Shown one piece after another: positions 1-8,999 of a stretch of DNA of 64,000 nucleotides. The translations under genes and the position numbers were made by a program. Within the stretch, counting starts at the first letter, position 1; every line of letters begins with the position of its first letter. Where the stretch lies: positions 1 through 64,000 of the forward strand of contig NZ_JALKAQ010000008.1 in the NCBI RefSeq assembly GCF_023016065.1. Direction: 5' to 3'. Below the pieces are notes generated by a model. That model ran no database searches. It saw only the letters and a list, made by a program, of their open reading frames with translations, and was not told the origin of the DNA. Source of the stretch: Marinobacter sp. S0848L (lineage in GTDB: Bacteria > Pseudomonadota > Gammaproteobacteria > Pseudomonadales > Oleiphilaceae).

Positions 1-64
1 CTCCGCACCCCGCAAACCCGCCCCCAAAACCAGCAGGCTAGGGGGGGAGCCGAAACACCCAACC

Positions 65-343
65 TCAACCCAAAGCCGACCGAACCGAACTCGGAGACTG
101 AACCACAACCTCCGCCACCGTATGCAACTTCTCCAACTGAGCCTGAAGCATAGCAATCGGCCGGGAACCCTCCAGCGTCAACGCAATATCCAAATGCTCG
201 CTGCCCGAACTCATCGACATCTCAGAAATCCGAAACCCACGCACCCGAACAACCTGACACAAACGCTCAAGCGCCGCCGCCTCCATATGCATACGACAAT
301 TCAAGTTGTAGCTCGGTGTAGAACACTCTGCTTGCGAACTCAT
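65..343 (-). CDS. ilvM: Acetolactate synthase small (regulatory) subunit, IlvM type
   Basis: A 92-residue protein whose length and ACT-like layout match IlvM, the regulatory subunit of acetohydroxyacid synthase II. That enzyme carries out the first shared step of valine and isoleucine synthesis. The central segment (roughly residues 14-80) alternates strands and helices, with LDIALTLEGSRPI as the middle strand region. Its ATG overlaps the ilvG stop codon by 4 bases (ATGA), so the two are translationally coupled and probably made in equal amounts. The assignment leans on this position as much as on sequence. The 64 bases downstream hold no gene I can recognise. Confidence 0.8.
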   Translation of the reverse strand: MSSQAECSTPSYNLNCRMHMEAAALERLCQVVRVRGFRISEMSMSSGSEHLDIALTLEGSRPIAMLQAQLEKLHTVAEVVVQSPSSVRSALG

Positions 344-2040
344 GCTACCTGCTCCTTAGTAGATGCGCTGGTGCGCCGGGTTTCATCAATCATCTCTTTG
401 TTGCTGCCGCCGGGTTTCACGATCGGCCAAACGTTCTCCTCACGGCTGATGGCAACGTGCAATAACATCGGCCCGTCATAAGCCAGAATGGCTTCAATGC
501 CACGGCGAATCTGATCCGTGCGCTCAATGTGCAGCGCCGGAATATCGAAGGCCCGCGCCATGGCCACAAAATCCGGGTTGTCATCCAGATTAATGTGGCT
601 TTCACGATTCTTGTAGAACAACTCCTGTTGCTGGCGAACCATGCCCAAACACTGGTTATCCATAATGATCAGCTTCAAGGGCAGGTTGTAACGGCGAATG
701 GTGGCCAGCTCCTGAGCGTTCATCATGAATGAGCCGTCGCCGGTCACATTAATAACCGTGCTGTTGCGGTCGGCAAACTGCGCGCCGATGGCGGCTGGCA
801 AGCCAAACCCCATGGTGCCCAACCCACCGCTGGTCAGGTGATGCCGGGGGTGATCAAACTCGTAATGCTGGGCCACCCACATTTGATGCTGGCCAACGTC
901 GCAGGCAATCACCGCGTTATCGGGAGCAATTTTTGACAGCTGGCGAATAAAAGCAGGGCCAGCAATCGGAGCCAACGATTCTTCATTGTCGGCGGCCTGA
1001 AAACCGCCGGTGGTGTGCCAGGTTTTGCACTGTTTCTGCCATTCGTTGATCGTTAACGGCTTGGCATTCAACTCGGCAGTGAAAACTGCAAGAATCTGGT
1101 TCAGATTACCTCGCAACGCTAAATCCGCCGGGCGAAGTTTGTTGATTTCAGCGGCATCCGCGTCGATATGAATCATGCGCGCATTGGGGGCGAAACCGTC
1201 CAGTTTGCCCGTCGCGCGGTCATCCAGACGGGCTCCGATGACAAACAACAAGTCGCACTCATCAACCGCTTTGTTTGCCGCACGTGACCCATGCATGCCC
1301 AGCATGCCCAGGTTGTGCGGGTTGCCTTTGCCTGCGTTGCCGATGCCTTTCAGAGTCACAACCGACGGCATACCCGAAGCTTGTGCAAACTGGCGGAAAT
1401 TGTCCTCCCCCTGCGCCAAAGAAATTCCCCCACCGCTATAGAGCAGAGGGCGCTTGGCGGATCGCAACATAGCGAGGGCCTCGGCAATGTCCGGGCATGG
1501 GCCTTCTGGCTCGCTCGATTTTGAAACGAAGGGGGCGGTCACTTCCGTGAGCAAGAGGTTTTTCGGAATATCAATCCAAACCGGCCCGGGGCGGCCGCTT
1601 TGGGCCAGTGTGATGGCTTCTTCCATAATGGTAGGTAACGCGTTGGCATCGTCCACTAAATAGCTGTGCTTCACGATGCCTAAGGTCATGCCCAGAATGT
1701 CGGTTTCCTGAAACGCATCGGTGCCGATCAGAGGTGAGGGCACCTGACCACTGATAACCAGCATGGGTATCGAATCCATGTAGGCATTGGCAACACCGGT
1801 AATCAGGTTGGTTGCGCCGGGGCCCGAGGTGGCAATGCAAACGCCTATCTCGCCACTGGCGCGGGCAAAACCGTCGGCCGCCAAAGCGCAGGCCTGTTCA
1901 TGGCGGCACAGCACATGCTCCACGCCGACATCATCTACCAGTGCATCGTAGAGCGGCATAATGCAGCCGCCCGGATAGCCGAAAACGGTATTGATATTGT
2001 GGCGGTGAAACGCGTCAAGAATGTGCTGTGCGCCGTTCAT
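340..2040 (-). CDS. ilvG: Acetolactate synthase large (catalytic) subunit, IlvG type
   Basis: Thiamine-diphosphate enzyme that condenses two pyruvates, or pyruvate with 2-oxobutyrate, in branched-chain amino acid synthesis. The N-terminal pyrimidine-binding domain carries the activating glutamate in CRHEQACALAADGFA. The C-terminal pyrophosphate-binding domain carries the GDGSFMMNAQE...N motif. I start at the ATG at 2040, giving 566 residues and the typical opening MNGAQHILDAF, with an AGGGAAG ribosome site upstream. A longer reading from 2070 would begin directly at the foot of the attenuator hairpin and is unlikely. Expression is probably set by the leader peptide and attenuator at 2071-2224. 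ilvM follows with a 4-base overlap. Confidence 0.93.
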   Translation of the reverse strand: MNGAQHILDAFHRHNINTVFGYPGGCIMPLYDALVDDVGVEHVLCRHEQACALAADGFARASGEIGVCIATSGPGATNLITGVANAYMDSIPMLVISGQVPSPLIGTDAFQETDILGMTLGIVKHSYLVDDANALPTIMEEAITLAQSGRPGPVWIDIPKNLLLTEVTAPFVSKSSEPEGPCPDIAEALAMLRSAKRPLLYSGGGISLAQGEDNFRQFAQASGMPSVVTLKGIGNAGKGNPHNLGMLGMHGSRAANKAVDECDLLFVIGARLDDRATGKLDGFAPNARMIHIDADAAEINKLRPADLALRGNLNQILAVFTAELNAKPLTINEWQKQCKTWHTTGGFQAADNEESLAPIAGPAFIRQLSKIAPDNAVIACDVGQHQMWVAQHYEFDHPRHHLTSGGLGTMGFGLPAAIGAQFADRNSTVINVTGDGSFMMNAQELATIRRYNLPLKLIIMDNQCLGMVRQQQELFYKNRESHINLDDNPDFVAMARAFDIPALHIERTDQIRRGIEAILAYDGPMLLHVAISREENVWPIVKPGGSNKEMIDETRRTSASTKEQVA

Positions 2041-2070
2041 GGTCGTTACTTCCCTTTTCTTTTGCCGCAT

Positions 2071-2110
2071 AAAAAGAAACCCCCGGGACCTTTCGGTGCC
2101 GGGGGTTTCT
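2071..2110 (-). terminator. Attenuator terminator in front of ilvG
   Basis: On the minus strand the RNA forms a 16-position stem with one mismatch, AGAAACCCCCGGCACC against GGTCCCGGGGGTTTCT, closed by a GAAA tetraloop and followed by TTTTT. It lies 22 bases after the leader peptide stop and 31 bases before the ilvG start. That is the geometry of a transcription attenuator rather than the end of a preceding gene, because no gene precedes it on this strand. Confidence 0.88.
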
Positions 2111-2131
2111 GGTGTCTGTATCAGGTTGTCG

Positions 2132-2224
2132 CTATTTCACCTGCTTGTCCACGCAAAAGCCCCCGGACGGTACCACGACCACCAGGATTAGCTTTACTAG
2201 GACGATAACTGCAGTGAAGTTCAT
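2132..2224 (-). CDS. ilvL: ilvGM operon leader peptide
   Basis: A 30-codon reading frame, not previously called because of its size, starts at ATG 2224 and stops at TAG 2132. It opens MNFTAVIVLVKLILVVVV, including four valines in a row; 14 of 30 residues are Val, Ile or Leu. It sits just upstream of the attenuator hairpin and the acetolactate synthase genes. By analogy with enterobacterial ilvL, ribosome stalling at the Val/Ile/Leu codons when the charged tRNAs are scarce should prevent the terminator from forming. The ribosome-binding site is weak. Codon content and position make this a confident call; stalling itself is inferred. Confidence 0.85.
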   Translation of the reverse strand: MNFTAVIVLVKLILVVVVPSGGFCVDKQVK

Positions 2225-2268
2225 AAAATCGACAGTCTGCTCTGAATAGAGTTGAACAATATGTGTAG

Positions 2269-2298
2269 AATCTACCGCACGTTTAAAAGCGGTTGCAA
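2269..2298 (-). promoter_or_regulatory. Candidate promoter for ilvL-ilvGM
   Basis: On the minus strand TTGCAA (2293-2298) and TAGATT (2269-2274) are separated by 18 bases. This would start transcription near 2262 and leave a leader of about 38 bases before ilvL. A TTGACC hexamer at 2325-2330 is an alternative -35 with a poorer -10. Confidence 0.35.
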
Positions 2299-2372
2299 CC
2301 CTTTGTTGGAAATTATTGGAACAAGGTCAACTTTTTGCAGCAACCAAGAACAACTAAAACGGCGAGTGGAAT

Positions 2373-3455
2373 ATGACGAAAGCAAAGTGGGGTTCTCTGG
2401 GGCTATCGATACTTGTGATGGTGGTTTTGATCGTCTGGATGGCTACCGGAGATGTGAAAGTCGCCAGCGATGATGCACCACAAGAGCCTGAACAATCGGA
2501 AAAAGCACCCACTAAGGTGGAAGTCGAGTTGCTGAAAGCTGAGCCATACCAGCCTTCGATTAAAATGCAGGGGCAGATTGAGCCTTGGCAGAAGGTGATG
2601 GTCAGCGCGCGCACGGCAGGAACGGTTGAACAGCTGCGGGTAAATCTTGGGCAGCACGTCAAAGCGGGCGAAACGCTGTTGACGTTGTCCACCGATGGGC
2701 GTGATTCGGTGGTTGCCAGCTGGCGCGCGCGTATTCGCAAACTGGAAGCGGATTTATCGGCGGCCCGCAAGCTTAAAACCCGGAACCTGGTGGCAGAGAA
2801 AGAAATTCTGAGCCTTGAAAGCGAGCTGGCGGCGGCTCGGGCGGAAATGACAGGCGCCCAGCTGACGTTGCAGCACCTGACCCCCGTCGCGCCGTTTGAT
2901 GGCGTCGTAAATCGCCGGGAAGTGGACCCCGGAACGCTGGTCAAAGTAGGCACTCCGTTACTGGAGCTGGTTCAGGTTGATCGCCTGAAAGCTACGGGGC
3001 GGGTGCCGCAGCAAACCGTGAAAGACGTACAGCCCGGCCAAGCGGTCGAAGTGATTTTGCTGGACGACACCCGCTTGGCCGGAGTGGTGAGTTTTGTCGC
3101 AAGTGCTGCCGATACTGCAACCCGTAGCTTCGCCGTAGAAGTGGTGGTGGAAAACCCTGAGCGCAAACGCGCCGCGGGCGGCACAGCAACGCTCAACGTG
3201 CGCTTGCCTGAGCAGAAGGCCATGTTTATCTCCCCCGCTTATCTGAGCCTCAATGATGACGGCCGTCCCGGTGTGAAATACGTCGATTCCAACAACGAGG
3301 TGGTATTCGAAACGGTCAAATTGCTCAGCATTTCCACCAATGGTGCGTGGGTAACCGGCCTCCCGGATGAAATATATTTGATCACTCGCGGTGCCGGGTT
3401 TGTTGTGGCCGGTGAGGTTGTGAACCCGATTGACCGTTCCGACAAGCGGGGCTGA
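2373..3455 (+). CDS. RND efflux periplasmic adaptor (membrane fusion protein)
   Basis: A 360-residue adaptor of the HlyD/AcrA type that links an inner-membrane RND pump to an outer-membrane channel. One N-terminal membrane anchor (about residues 8-24, LGLSILVMVVLIVWMA) is followed by an acidic linker. Two lipoyl half-motifs follow (around MVSARTAGTVEQL and TPVAPFDGVVNRREVDPG), flanking a short alpha-hairpin (residues about 110-160), then beta-barrel and membrane-proximal domains. The pump gene follows with a 1-base overlap (TGATG), so the two form an operon. No outer-membrane partner lies next to them, so a shared TolC-like channel is likely. The substrate is unknown. The gene is divergent from ilvL. 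Confidence 0.88.
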   Translation: MTKAKWGSLGLSILVMVVLIVWMATGDVKVASDDAPQEPEQSEKAPTKVEVELLKAEPYQPSIKMQGQIEPWQKVMVSARTAGTVEQLRVNLGQHVKAGETLLTLSTDGRDSVVASWRARIRKLEADLSAARKLKTRNLVAEKEILSLESELAAARAEMTGAQLTLQHLTPVAPFDGVVNRREVDPGTLVKVGTPLLELVQVDRLKATGRVPQQTVKDVQPGQAVEVILLDDTRLAGVVSFVASAADTATRSFAVEVVVENPERKRAAGGTATLNVRLPEQKAMFISPAYLSLNDDGRPGVKYVDSNNEVVFETVKLLSISTNGAWVTGLPDEIYLITRGAGFVVAGEVVNPIDRSDKRG

Positions 3456-6400
3456 TGATTGTGAGAACCCTTATCACCGCAGCCATGGACCGCAGCCGCA
3501 CTACGTTGCTGGCTTTTTTGTTTCTCCTGATTGGCGGAATCGTCGCCTATCAAGTGATTCCCAAGGAATCGAGCCCTGATATTGCGATTCCTATGATCTA
3601 CGTTGCTATGGCGTTGGACGGGATCAGTCCGGAAGACGCCGCGCGGTTGCTTGTTCGCCCCATGGAACAAGAGCTTCGCTCTCTTGAAGGAATCAAAGAG
3701 ATGCGGGGCAACGCCTCTGAGGGCCATGCGTCAGTCATGCTGGAATTCGATGCCGGTTTTGACGCCGATAAAGCCTTGCAGGATGTGCGGGAGAAGGTGG
3801 ATACCGCCCGTAGCAAACTGCCTCAGGAAGCCGATGAGCCTCGAGTTCACGAAATCAACATTTCTCTGTTCCCGGTACTTTCCATTGGTCTGTCTGGCCC
3901 CTTGTCAGAACGTGAACTGATCACCATAGCCCGGCGTTTCCAGGATGCCATAGAGGGTGTGCCGGAAGTGTTGGAAGTCGAGATAGGCGGTGATCGGGAA
4001 GACCTGTTGGAGATCGTTGTAGATCCCCAAGTGCTAGAAAGTTACGGCATTGATTTCAATGAGCTTGCGTCCATGGTGAGCCGCAACAACCGACTGGTGG
4101 CCGCGGGTTCATTGGACACCGGAAATGGCCGAATGTCGTTGAAAGTGCCTGGTGTCATCGAGTCGATCGAAGATGTTATGTCGATGCCCATCAAAGTGGA
4201 TGGCGACACGGTCGTTACCTTTGGCGATGTCGCCATGTTGCAGCGGACGTTTAAAGATCCGTCCGGGTTTGCGCGCATTAACAACGAACCGGCTTTGGTG
4301 CTGGAAGTGTCGAAACGATCCGGGGCGAACATTATTGCCACCATCGAGAAGGTCCGTTCGCTGGTTGAACAAGTGAAACCTCAGTTACCAGAAGCGCTGG
4401 AGATTCGTTACATCATGGATCAGTCGGAAGAGGTGCAGGATATCCTCTCTGACTTGCTCAACAACGTGATGACGGCGATTGTGCTGGTTTTGATTGTGGT
4501 AATTGCAGCTATGGGCGCGCGTTCCGCTTTGCTGGTTGGGCTAACCATCCCGGGGGCGTTTCTGACCGGTATTCTGGTGATCTGGAGCATGGGGCTCACG
4601 CTCAACATCGTGGTGTTGTTCAGCTTGATACTGGTGGCCGGAATGCTGGTGGATGGTGCCATTGTGGTATCGGAACTGGCGGATCGTAATTTGACCGATG
4701 GCCAGCCGGTAAAAACGGCTTGGGTAGAAGCCGCTTCCCGAATGGCGTGGCCTGTGATTGCATCGACGGCCACCACGTTGGCGGTATTCGTGCCCCTGCT
4801 GTTTTGGCCGGGTGTGGTGGGCGAGTTTATGAAGTTCCTGCCGATGACCGTGCTGATTTGTCTCATAGCCTCACTGGCAATGGCGCTTGTTTTCCTGCCG
4901 GTTATGGGCGGCGTCAGTGGTGGCCGGCGCGCTCATGAAGATGCGGTCGAGGGGCGCATCATGAAAGTCTATCGACACGCCTTGGCCAACATCCTGCAGC
5001 GCCCTGGGCTCACATTGATTGGAGCCCTAGTGCTTATTGTTCTGATCTATGCCGCCTATGGGCGTTTTAACCACGGCGTCGATTTCTTTCCGAGTGTGGA
5101 GCCCGATTCGGCGCAGGTTCAGGTGCGTGCTCGCGGCGATCTGTCCGTTTGGGAACGAGATGCCATCGTTCGTGAAGTGGAAAGTCATTTGCTGAACATG
5201 CCGGAAGTAAAAGCCTTATATGCACGTTCCATGCTGTCCACCGGAAACAATATGGCACCGGATGTGATCGGTGTGTTGCAGTTCCAGTTTACCGATTGGT
5301 ACACGCGTCGGCCTGCAACAGAAATACTGGAAGACTTCCGCGAACGTACCGCGGGTATTCCCGGTATTGAACTGGAGTTTCGAAAACAAGAAGGCGGCCC
5401 TGCAGATGGCAAACCGATTGAGTTGTTAGTCAGCAGTCTGGATTCCGAGCAGCTTGATGGCTACGTGGATGAGATCGAACAGGCCATGCAGAGCATTGGC
5501 GGCTTTGTCGATATTGAAGACGATCGCAGTTTGCCGGGCATTGAATGGCGCTTGCAGGTAGATCGCGAGGCGGCCGCGCGTTTTGGTACCGATGTGCTGA
5601 GCATCGGCAGTGCCGTGCGTTTGGTGACCAACGGCATGGTGCTGGCCACCTATCGCCCGGAGGATGTCCGGGATGAAGTGGATATTGCGGTACGGGTACC
5701 GAATAACTGGCGTGAGCTTGAACACCTGCAGCGGCAGACCATCAATACGCCTCGTGGGCAGGTACCGTTGTCTCAGTTTGTGACTCTGGAGCCCGGTGAC
5801 AAAACTGGCAGTATTGTTCGAGTGGATGGCCAGAGAACCATCACCATCAAATCCGACGTGGCACCGGGCCGGCGCATGGACGAGCTGCTCAAGGCCTTGC
5901 AAGAACAAATGCCGGAACCACCGGAAGGCGTCACGCTGCGATTTGGCGGTGAAAATGAGGATCAGCAGCAGGCCTCGACTTTCTTGGTCACGGCCTTCCT
6001 GGTGGCGATCTGCATGATGGTGCTCATCCTGCTTACCCAGTTCAACTCCATGTACCAGACCTTACTGATTCTCTCGGCCATTGTGCTTTCAACCGCCGGC
6101 GTTTTGCTCGGTCTGCTGTTGAACGGCCAGTCATTCGGCATCGTTATGGTAGGGATGGGTATCATCGCATTGGCGGGGATTGTGGTGAACAACAACATCA
6201 TTCTGATTGATACCTACAACCAGATGAAGCAAGAGGGTAAGGAAGCCGTTGAAGCCGCACTCGAAACCGGTTGCCTGCGTTTCCGCCCGGTGTTGTTAAC
6301 CGCCACCACCACGATTCTTGGCCTTATGCCCATGGTGCTGGGCGTTAACGTGAACTTGCTGGAGCCGTCGTTAGGCTTGGGGGCACCGTCTACCCAGTGG

Positions 6401-6538
6401 TGGACTCAGCTATCGAGTGCTATTGCAGGCGGCTTGGCCTTCGCGACTTTGCTTACCTTGCTGCTGACTCCGGCTTTGTTGGTGCTGGGGGAGAACGCCG
6501 GTCAGCGCTTTCGTTCACTGATCGGCCGCTCGGGCTGA
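3455..6538 (+). CDS. RND efflux pump inner-membrane transporter
   Basis: A 1027-residue proton-driven transporter of the AcrB/HAE-like superfamily, with the usual length and duplicated layout: TM1, a large periplasmic loop, TM2-6, then repeated. The proton-relay region around residue 400 reads GMLVDGAIVVSELADR, keeping the first of the two aspartates found in AcrB (LVDDA) and having Gly at the second, as many family members do. The second half carries GMGIIALAGIVVNNNIILID. It follows its adaptor directly and ends 7 bases before the convergent chemoreceptor gene. Substrate not predictable; multidrug or lipophilic compounds are plausible. Confidence 0.9.
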   Translation: MIVRTLITAAMDRSRTTLLAFLFLLIGGIVAYQVIPKESSPDIAIPMIYVAMALDGISPEDAARLLVRPMEQELRSLEGIKEMRGNASEGHASVMLEFDAGFDADKALQDVREKVDTARSKLPQEADEPRVHEINISLFPVLSIGLSGPLSERELITIARRFQDAIEGVPEVLEVEIGGDREDLLEIVVDPQVLESYGIDFNELASMVSRNNRLVAAGSLDTGNGRMSLKVPGVIESIEDVMSMPIKVDGDTVVTFGDVAMLQRTFKDPSGFARINNEPALVLEVSKRSGANIIATIEKVRSLVEQVKPQLPEALEIRYIMDQSEEVQDILSDLLNNVMTAIVLVLIVVIAAMGARSALLVGLTIPGAFLTGILVIWSMGLTLNIVVLFSLILVAGMLVDGAIVVSELADRNLTDGQPVKTAWVEAASRMAWPVIASTATTLAVFVPLLFWPGVVGEFMKFLPMTVLICLIASLAMALVFLPVMGGVSGGRRAHEDAVEGRIMKVYRHALANILQRPGLTLIGALVLIVLIYAAYGRFNHGVDFFPSVEPDSAQVQVRARGDLSVWERDAIVREVESHLLNMPEVKALYARSMLSTGNNMAPDVIGVLQFQFTDWYTRRPATEILEDFRERTAGIPGIELEFRKQEGGPADGKPIELLVSSLDSEQLDGYVDEIEQAMQSIGGFVDIEDDRSLPGIEWRLQVDREAAARFGTDVLSIGSAVRLVTNGMVLATYRPEDVRDEVDIAVRVPNNWRELEHLQRQTINTPRGQVPLSQFVTLEPGDKTGSIVRVDGQRTITIKSDVAPGRRMDELLKALQEQMPEPPEGVTLRFGGENEDQQQASTFLVTAFLVAICMMVLILLTQFNSMYQTLLILSAIVLSTAGVLLGLLLNGQSFGIVMVGMGIIALAGIVVNNNIILIDTYNQMKQEGKEAVEAALETGCLRFRPVLLTATTTILGLMPMVLGVNVNLLEPSLGLGAPSTQWWTQLSSAIAGGLAFATLLTLLLTPALLVLGENAGQRFRSLIGRSG

Positions 6539-6545
6539 AGCCGGG

Positions 6546-8171
6546 TTAGTTGTTTAGGCGCTGGGCGATGGCCTGGGCTTTGCCGGCCATTGCCTCGAGT
6601 TCCGGAACAGCCCGCAGGTTGTCTTCTGCCGCTTCGGACATTTTTTCGGAAATCTCGGCCACTTCCGTAACGTTTCGATTGATATCCTCACTGACGCTGG
6701 TTTGCTCTTCAGCAGCTGTCGCCACCTGAGTGGTCGCGTCATTTACGCTGAGCATTCGCTGATTGATAACTGCCAGCGTTTGCCTGACCGCATCCACGGA
6801 GTCGCTGCTCTCTCTGGCGACGATCCCGGAGGCCTCCATATACTCTGTGGCATCTTTAGATCCAGACTGAATATTGGCGATAATGCCGTCAATTTCCACC
6901 GTAGACGCCTGTGTTTTTGCTGCCAAATTGCGTACTTCGTCAGCCACAACGGCAAAACCTCTTCCCGCCTCTCCGGCTCGTGCCGCCTCAATCGCGGCAT
7001 TCAATGCCAACAGGTTGGTTTGATCCGCAATCTCGCGAATAACCTGCATAACATTGCCTACCTGCTCACCGCTTTTCGCCAGTTGCGCTACGGTTTCGGT
7101 AGAGCTTTGGATTTGGTCCGTCAGGCGATTCATGCTGCTGACGGCAATGTTGATCTGATCGTCGGCATGACGGGTCTGATTGGTGGTTTCATCAACCTGA
7201 CCGGCCACGGAGGCCGCGTGGCGAGCGACGTCCTGCGCCGTCGCAGACATTTCGTTCATGGCGGTGGCGATCTGGTCGATACGCTGGTGTGCTTGATCTG
7301 ATTGGTTCGAAACGGCATCGGCACTGGTGCGGATCATTGCGCCGGTATCGGCCAATTGGGTGGCATTCTGCTTCATCAGTTCGCCAGTATCGGTCAGGAA
7401 ACGATGCAGAACCCGCGCCGTATCTGCCAGTTTGCCCAGTTCGTCCCGACGCTCAAGGGTAACCGGGTCGGACAGATCGCCTGCGCCAATTTTGGATAGC
7501 TTGCCTACGAGCTCCTGAGTAGGGCGTATCACCGAGCGAATCAATGCAATCAAGCAGGCGAGGGTGCCCAGAATGATAGCGCCAAGCAACAGACTGCCCA
7601 TAAACCATGTGTCGGATGTGGCATCTTGGCGCAACTCAGCCGAGCGTGAAACGGCAACATCCCGGATTTGCGTGACCGCGCCCTCAATCATCCGGCTCGG
7701 CTCCCGGTCGATGCCGGCCACTGCCTGATCTCCTGCGGTATGGTCAAAGTTTGCGGCTTCAAATCGCATGAAGCCTTCGCGATAGGCGCGTCCCATGGTT
7801 TCATGAGACGCTTGGAATCGTTGCATCAGCGCTTTTGCTTTGGCATCCGTCAGCGTCGGGATCAATTGATCAAGCTGGTGCTGAATGTTTGCTTCCGTAC
7901 TCTGAAACCTATTCCAGTACTTTTCACGCTGCGCCGGATCCGTTCCCCGAAGCAGTACGTTCTTCCATTCCTGAACCTGTGTTTTGAAATCGCTCAGGAT
8001 GTCCTGAGCCTGTATGGCCTGAACCATTTGAGCGCTAACCAGATGATCGTATTGCTCTTGGACTTTCAAAGAACTGTTGAAATACATGGCCGCCATGGCT
8101 GCAATCAGCAGGTTGGCCAGCGAAACGACGGTGAGAATGCGGTTCAGGATACTTTTGGTGTACCACTGCAT
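6546..8171 (-). CDS. Methyl-accepting chemotaxis protein
   Basis: A 541-residue chemoreceptor. TM1 lies at about residues 11-30, followed by a mostly helical periplasmic domain of about 155 residues that looks like a four-helix-bundle ligand domain. TM2 is near residues 188-210 ([20 protein letters not shown]), then a HAMP linker. The long cytoplasmic coiled coil contains the nearly invariant hairpin tip [19 protein letters not shown] and [15 protein letters not shown], which bind CheA and CheW. No C-terminal CheR-docking pentapeptide is visible. It is a single-gene unit; the ligand is unknown. Confidence 0.93.
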   Translation of the reverse strand: MQWYTKSILNRILTVVSLANLLIAAMAAMYFNSSLKVQEQYDHLVSAQMVQAIQAQDILSDFKTQVQEWKNVLLRGTDPAQREKYWNRFQSTEANIQHQLDQLIPTLTDAKAKALMQRFQASHETMGRAYREGFMRFEAANFDHTAGDQAVAGIDREPSRMIEGAVTQIRDVAVSRSAELRQDATSDTWFMGSLLLGAIILGTLACLIALIRSVIRPTQELVGKLSKIGAGDLSDPVTLERRDELGKLADTARVLHRFLTDTGELMKQNATQLADTGAMIRTSADAVSNQSDQAHQRIDQIATAMNEMSATAQDVARHAASVAGQVDETTNQTRHADDQINIAVSSMNRLTDQIQSSTETVAQLAKSGEQVGNVMQVIREIADQTNLLALNAAIEAARAGEAGRGFAVVADEVRNLAAKTQASTVEIDGIIANIQSGSKDATEYMEASGIVARESSDSVDAVRQTLAVINQRMLSVNDATTQVATAAEEQTSVSEDINRNVTEVAEISEKMSEAAEDNLRAVPELEAMAGKAQAIAQRLNN

Positions 8172-8279
8172 TGGAGGTAATCCTGTTTCATGTGGGGGTT
8201 GAACGGTATGATTCGGTCGTACGGAGCGGTCAGGACAACCCTGCCGTAGATAGCTTCCTATTATCGGCCATTCGTGAAA

Positions 8280-8999
8280 ATGCTGAACCCCCTTTTTGAA
8301 ATTTATTCTGACCAGTGGCTACTGGCCGTGCACAAGCCGTCCGGACTGTTGGTTCACCGCAGCCCCATCGACAAGCACGAAACGGAATTCGCCTTGCAAT
8401 ACGCCCGGCAATTGAACGGTGGTCAGCATGTGTATCCGATTCATCGGCTGGACCGGCCCACGTCGGGCGTGCTGCTGTTCGCGCGTGATTCAGAGACGGC
8501 GCGAATAATGGGGCGGGCGATGATGGCTGGGCAGGTGTCCAAAACCTATCAGGCGGTGGTGCGTGGCTGGACACCGGAATCGGGTGTGATTGATCATCCT
8601 TTGAGGGATGAGCCGGAAGATCGGCGGCTGAAAGGGCTGGAGCAGCCGATACGGGAGGCGTTAACCCATTACCGGAGATTGGCAACCACCGAGTTGCCGG
8701 TCGAAATCGAGGGTTATCCCACCAGCCGCTACAGTCTGGTAGAGCTATACCCGAAAACCGGACGGAAGCATCAGCTGCGTCGGCATATGAAGCACATCAA
8801 TCACCCGATTATCGGTGATGCCAATCACGGCAGAGGGCGGCATAACCGTTACTTTGCCGAACGGTTTGGTCAGGGCAGATTGCTGTTGGCGGCAACGGAG
8901 CTACGAATTCAGCACCCGGTGACGGGGGCGGAGCTTGTCCTGAAAGCGCAGCCGGAGCCGAGCTTTCAGGACGTACTGACTATTTTTCCGGAGGTTTAG
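8280..8999 (+). CDS. truC: tRNA pseudouridine synthase, RluA family, TruC type
   Basis: RluA-family pseudouridine synthase; in E. coli TruC modifies U65 of certain tRNAs. The catalytic aspartate is in [16 protein letters not shown] (HRLD motif), and the family's [13 protein letters not shown] and [20 protein letters not shown] segments are present. Starting at ATG 8280 gives 239 residues and the usual TruC opening ([20 protein letters not shown]); a GTG at 8274 is possible. No clear ribosome site is visible before either. TruC is preferred over RluA/RluC/RluD because there is no S4 domain and the length and N-terminus fit. It converges on the amidase gene with a 4-base overlap of the 3' ends. 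Confidence 0.85.
   Translation: MLNPLFEIYSDQWLLAVHKPSGLLVHRSPIDKHETEFALQYARQLNGGQHVYPIHRLDRPTSGVLLFARDSETARIMGRAMMAGQVSKTYQAVVRGWTPESGVIDHPLRDEPEDRRLKGLEQPIREALTHYRRLATTELPVEIEGYPTSRYSLVELYPKTGRKHQLRRHMKHINHPIIGDANHGRGRHNRYFAERFGQGRLLLAATELRIQHPVTGAELVLKAQPEPSFQDVLTIFPEV

Noticed and set aside
2041..2070. Longer ilvG start at 2070
   Set aside because: It begins at the base of the attenuator and lacks a ribosome site outside the hairpin; family alignment starts at 2040.
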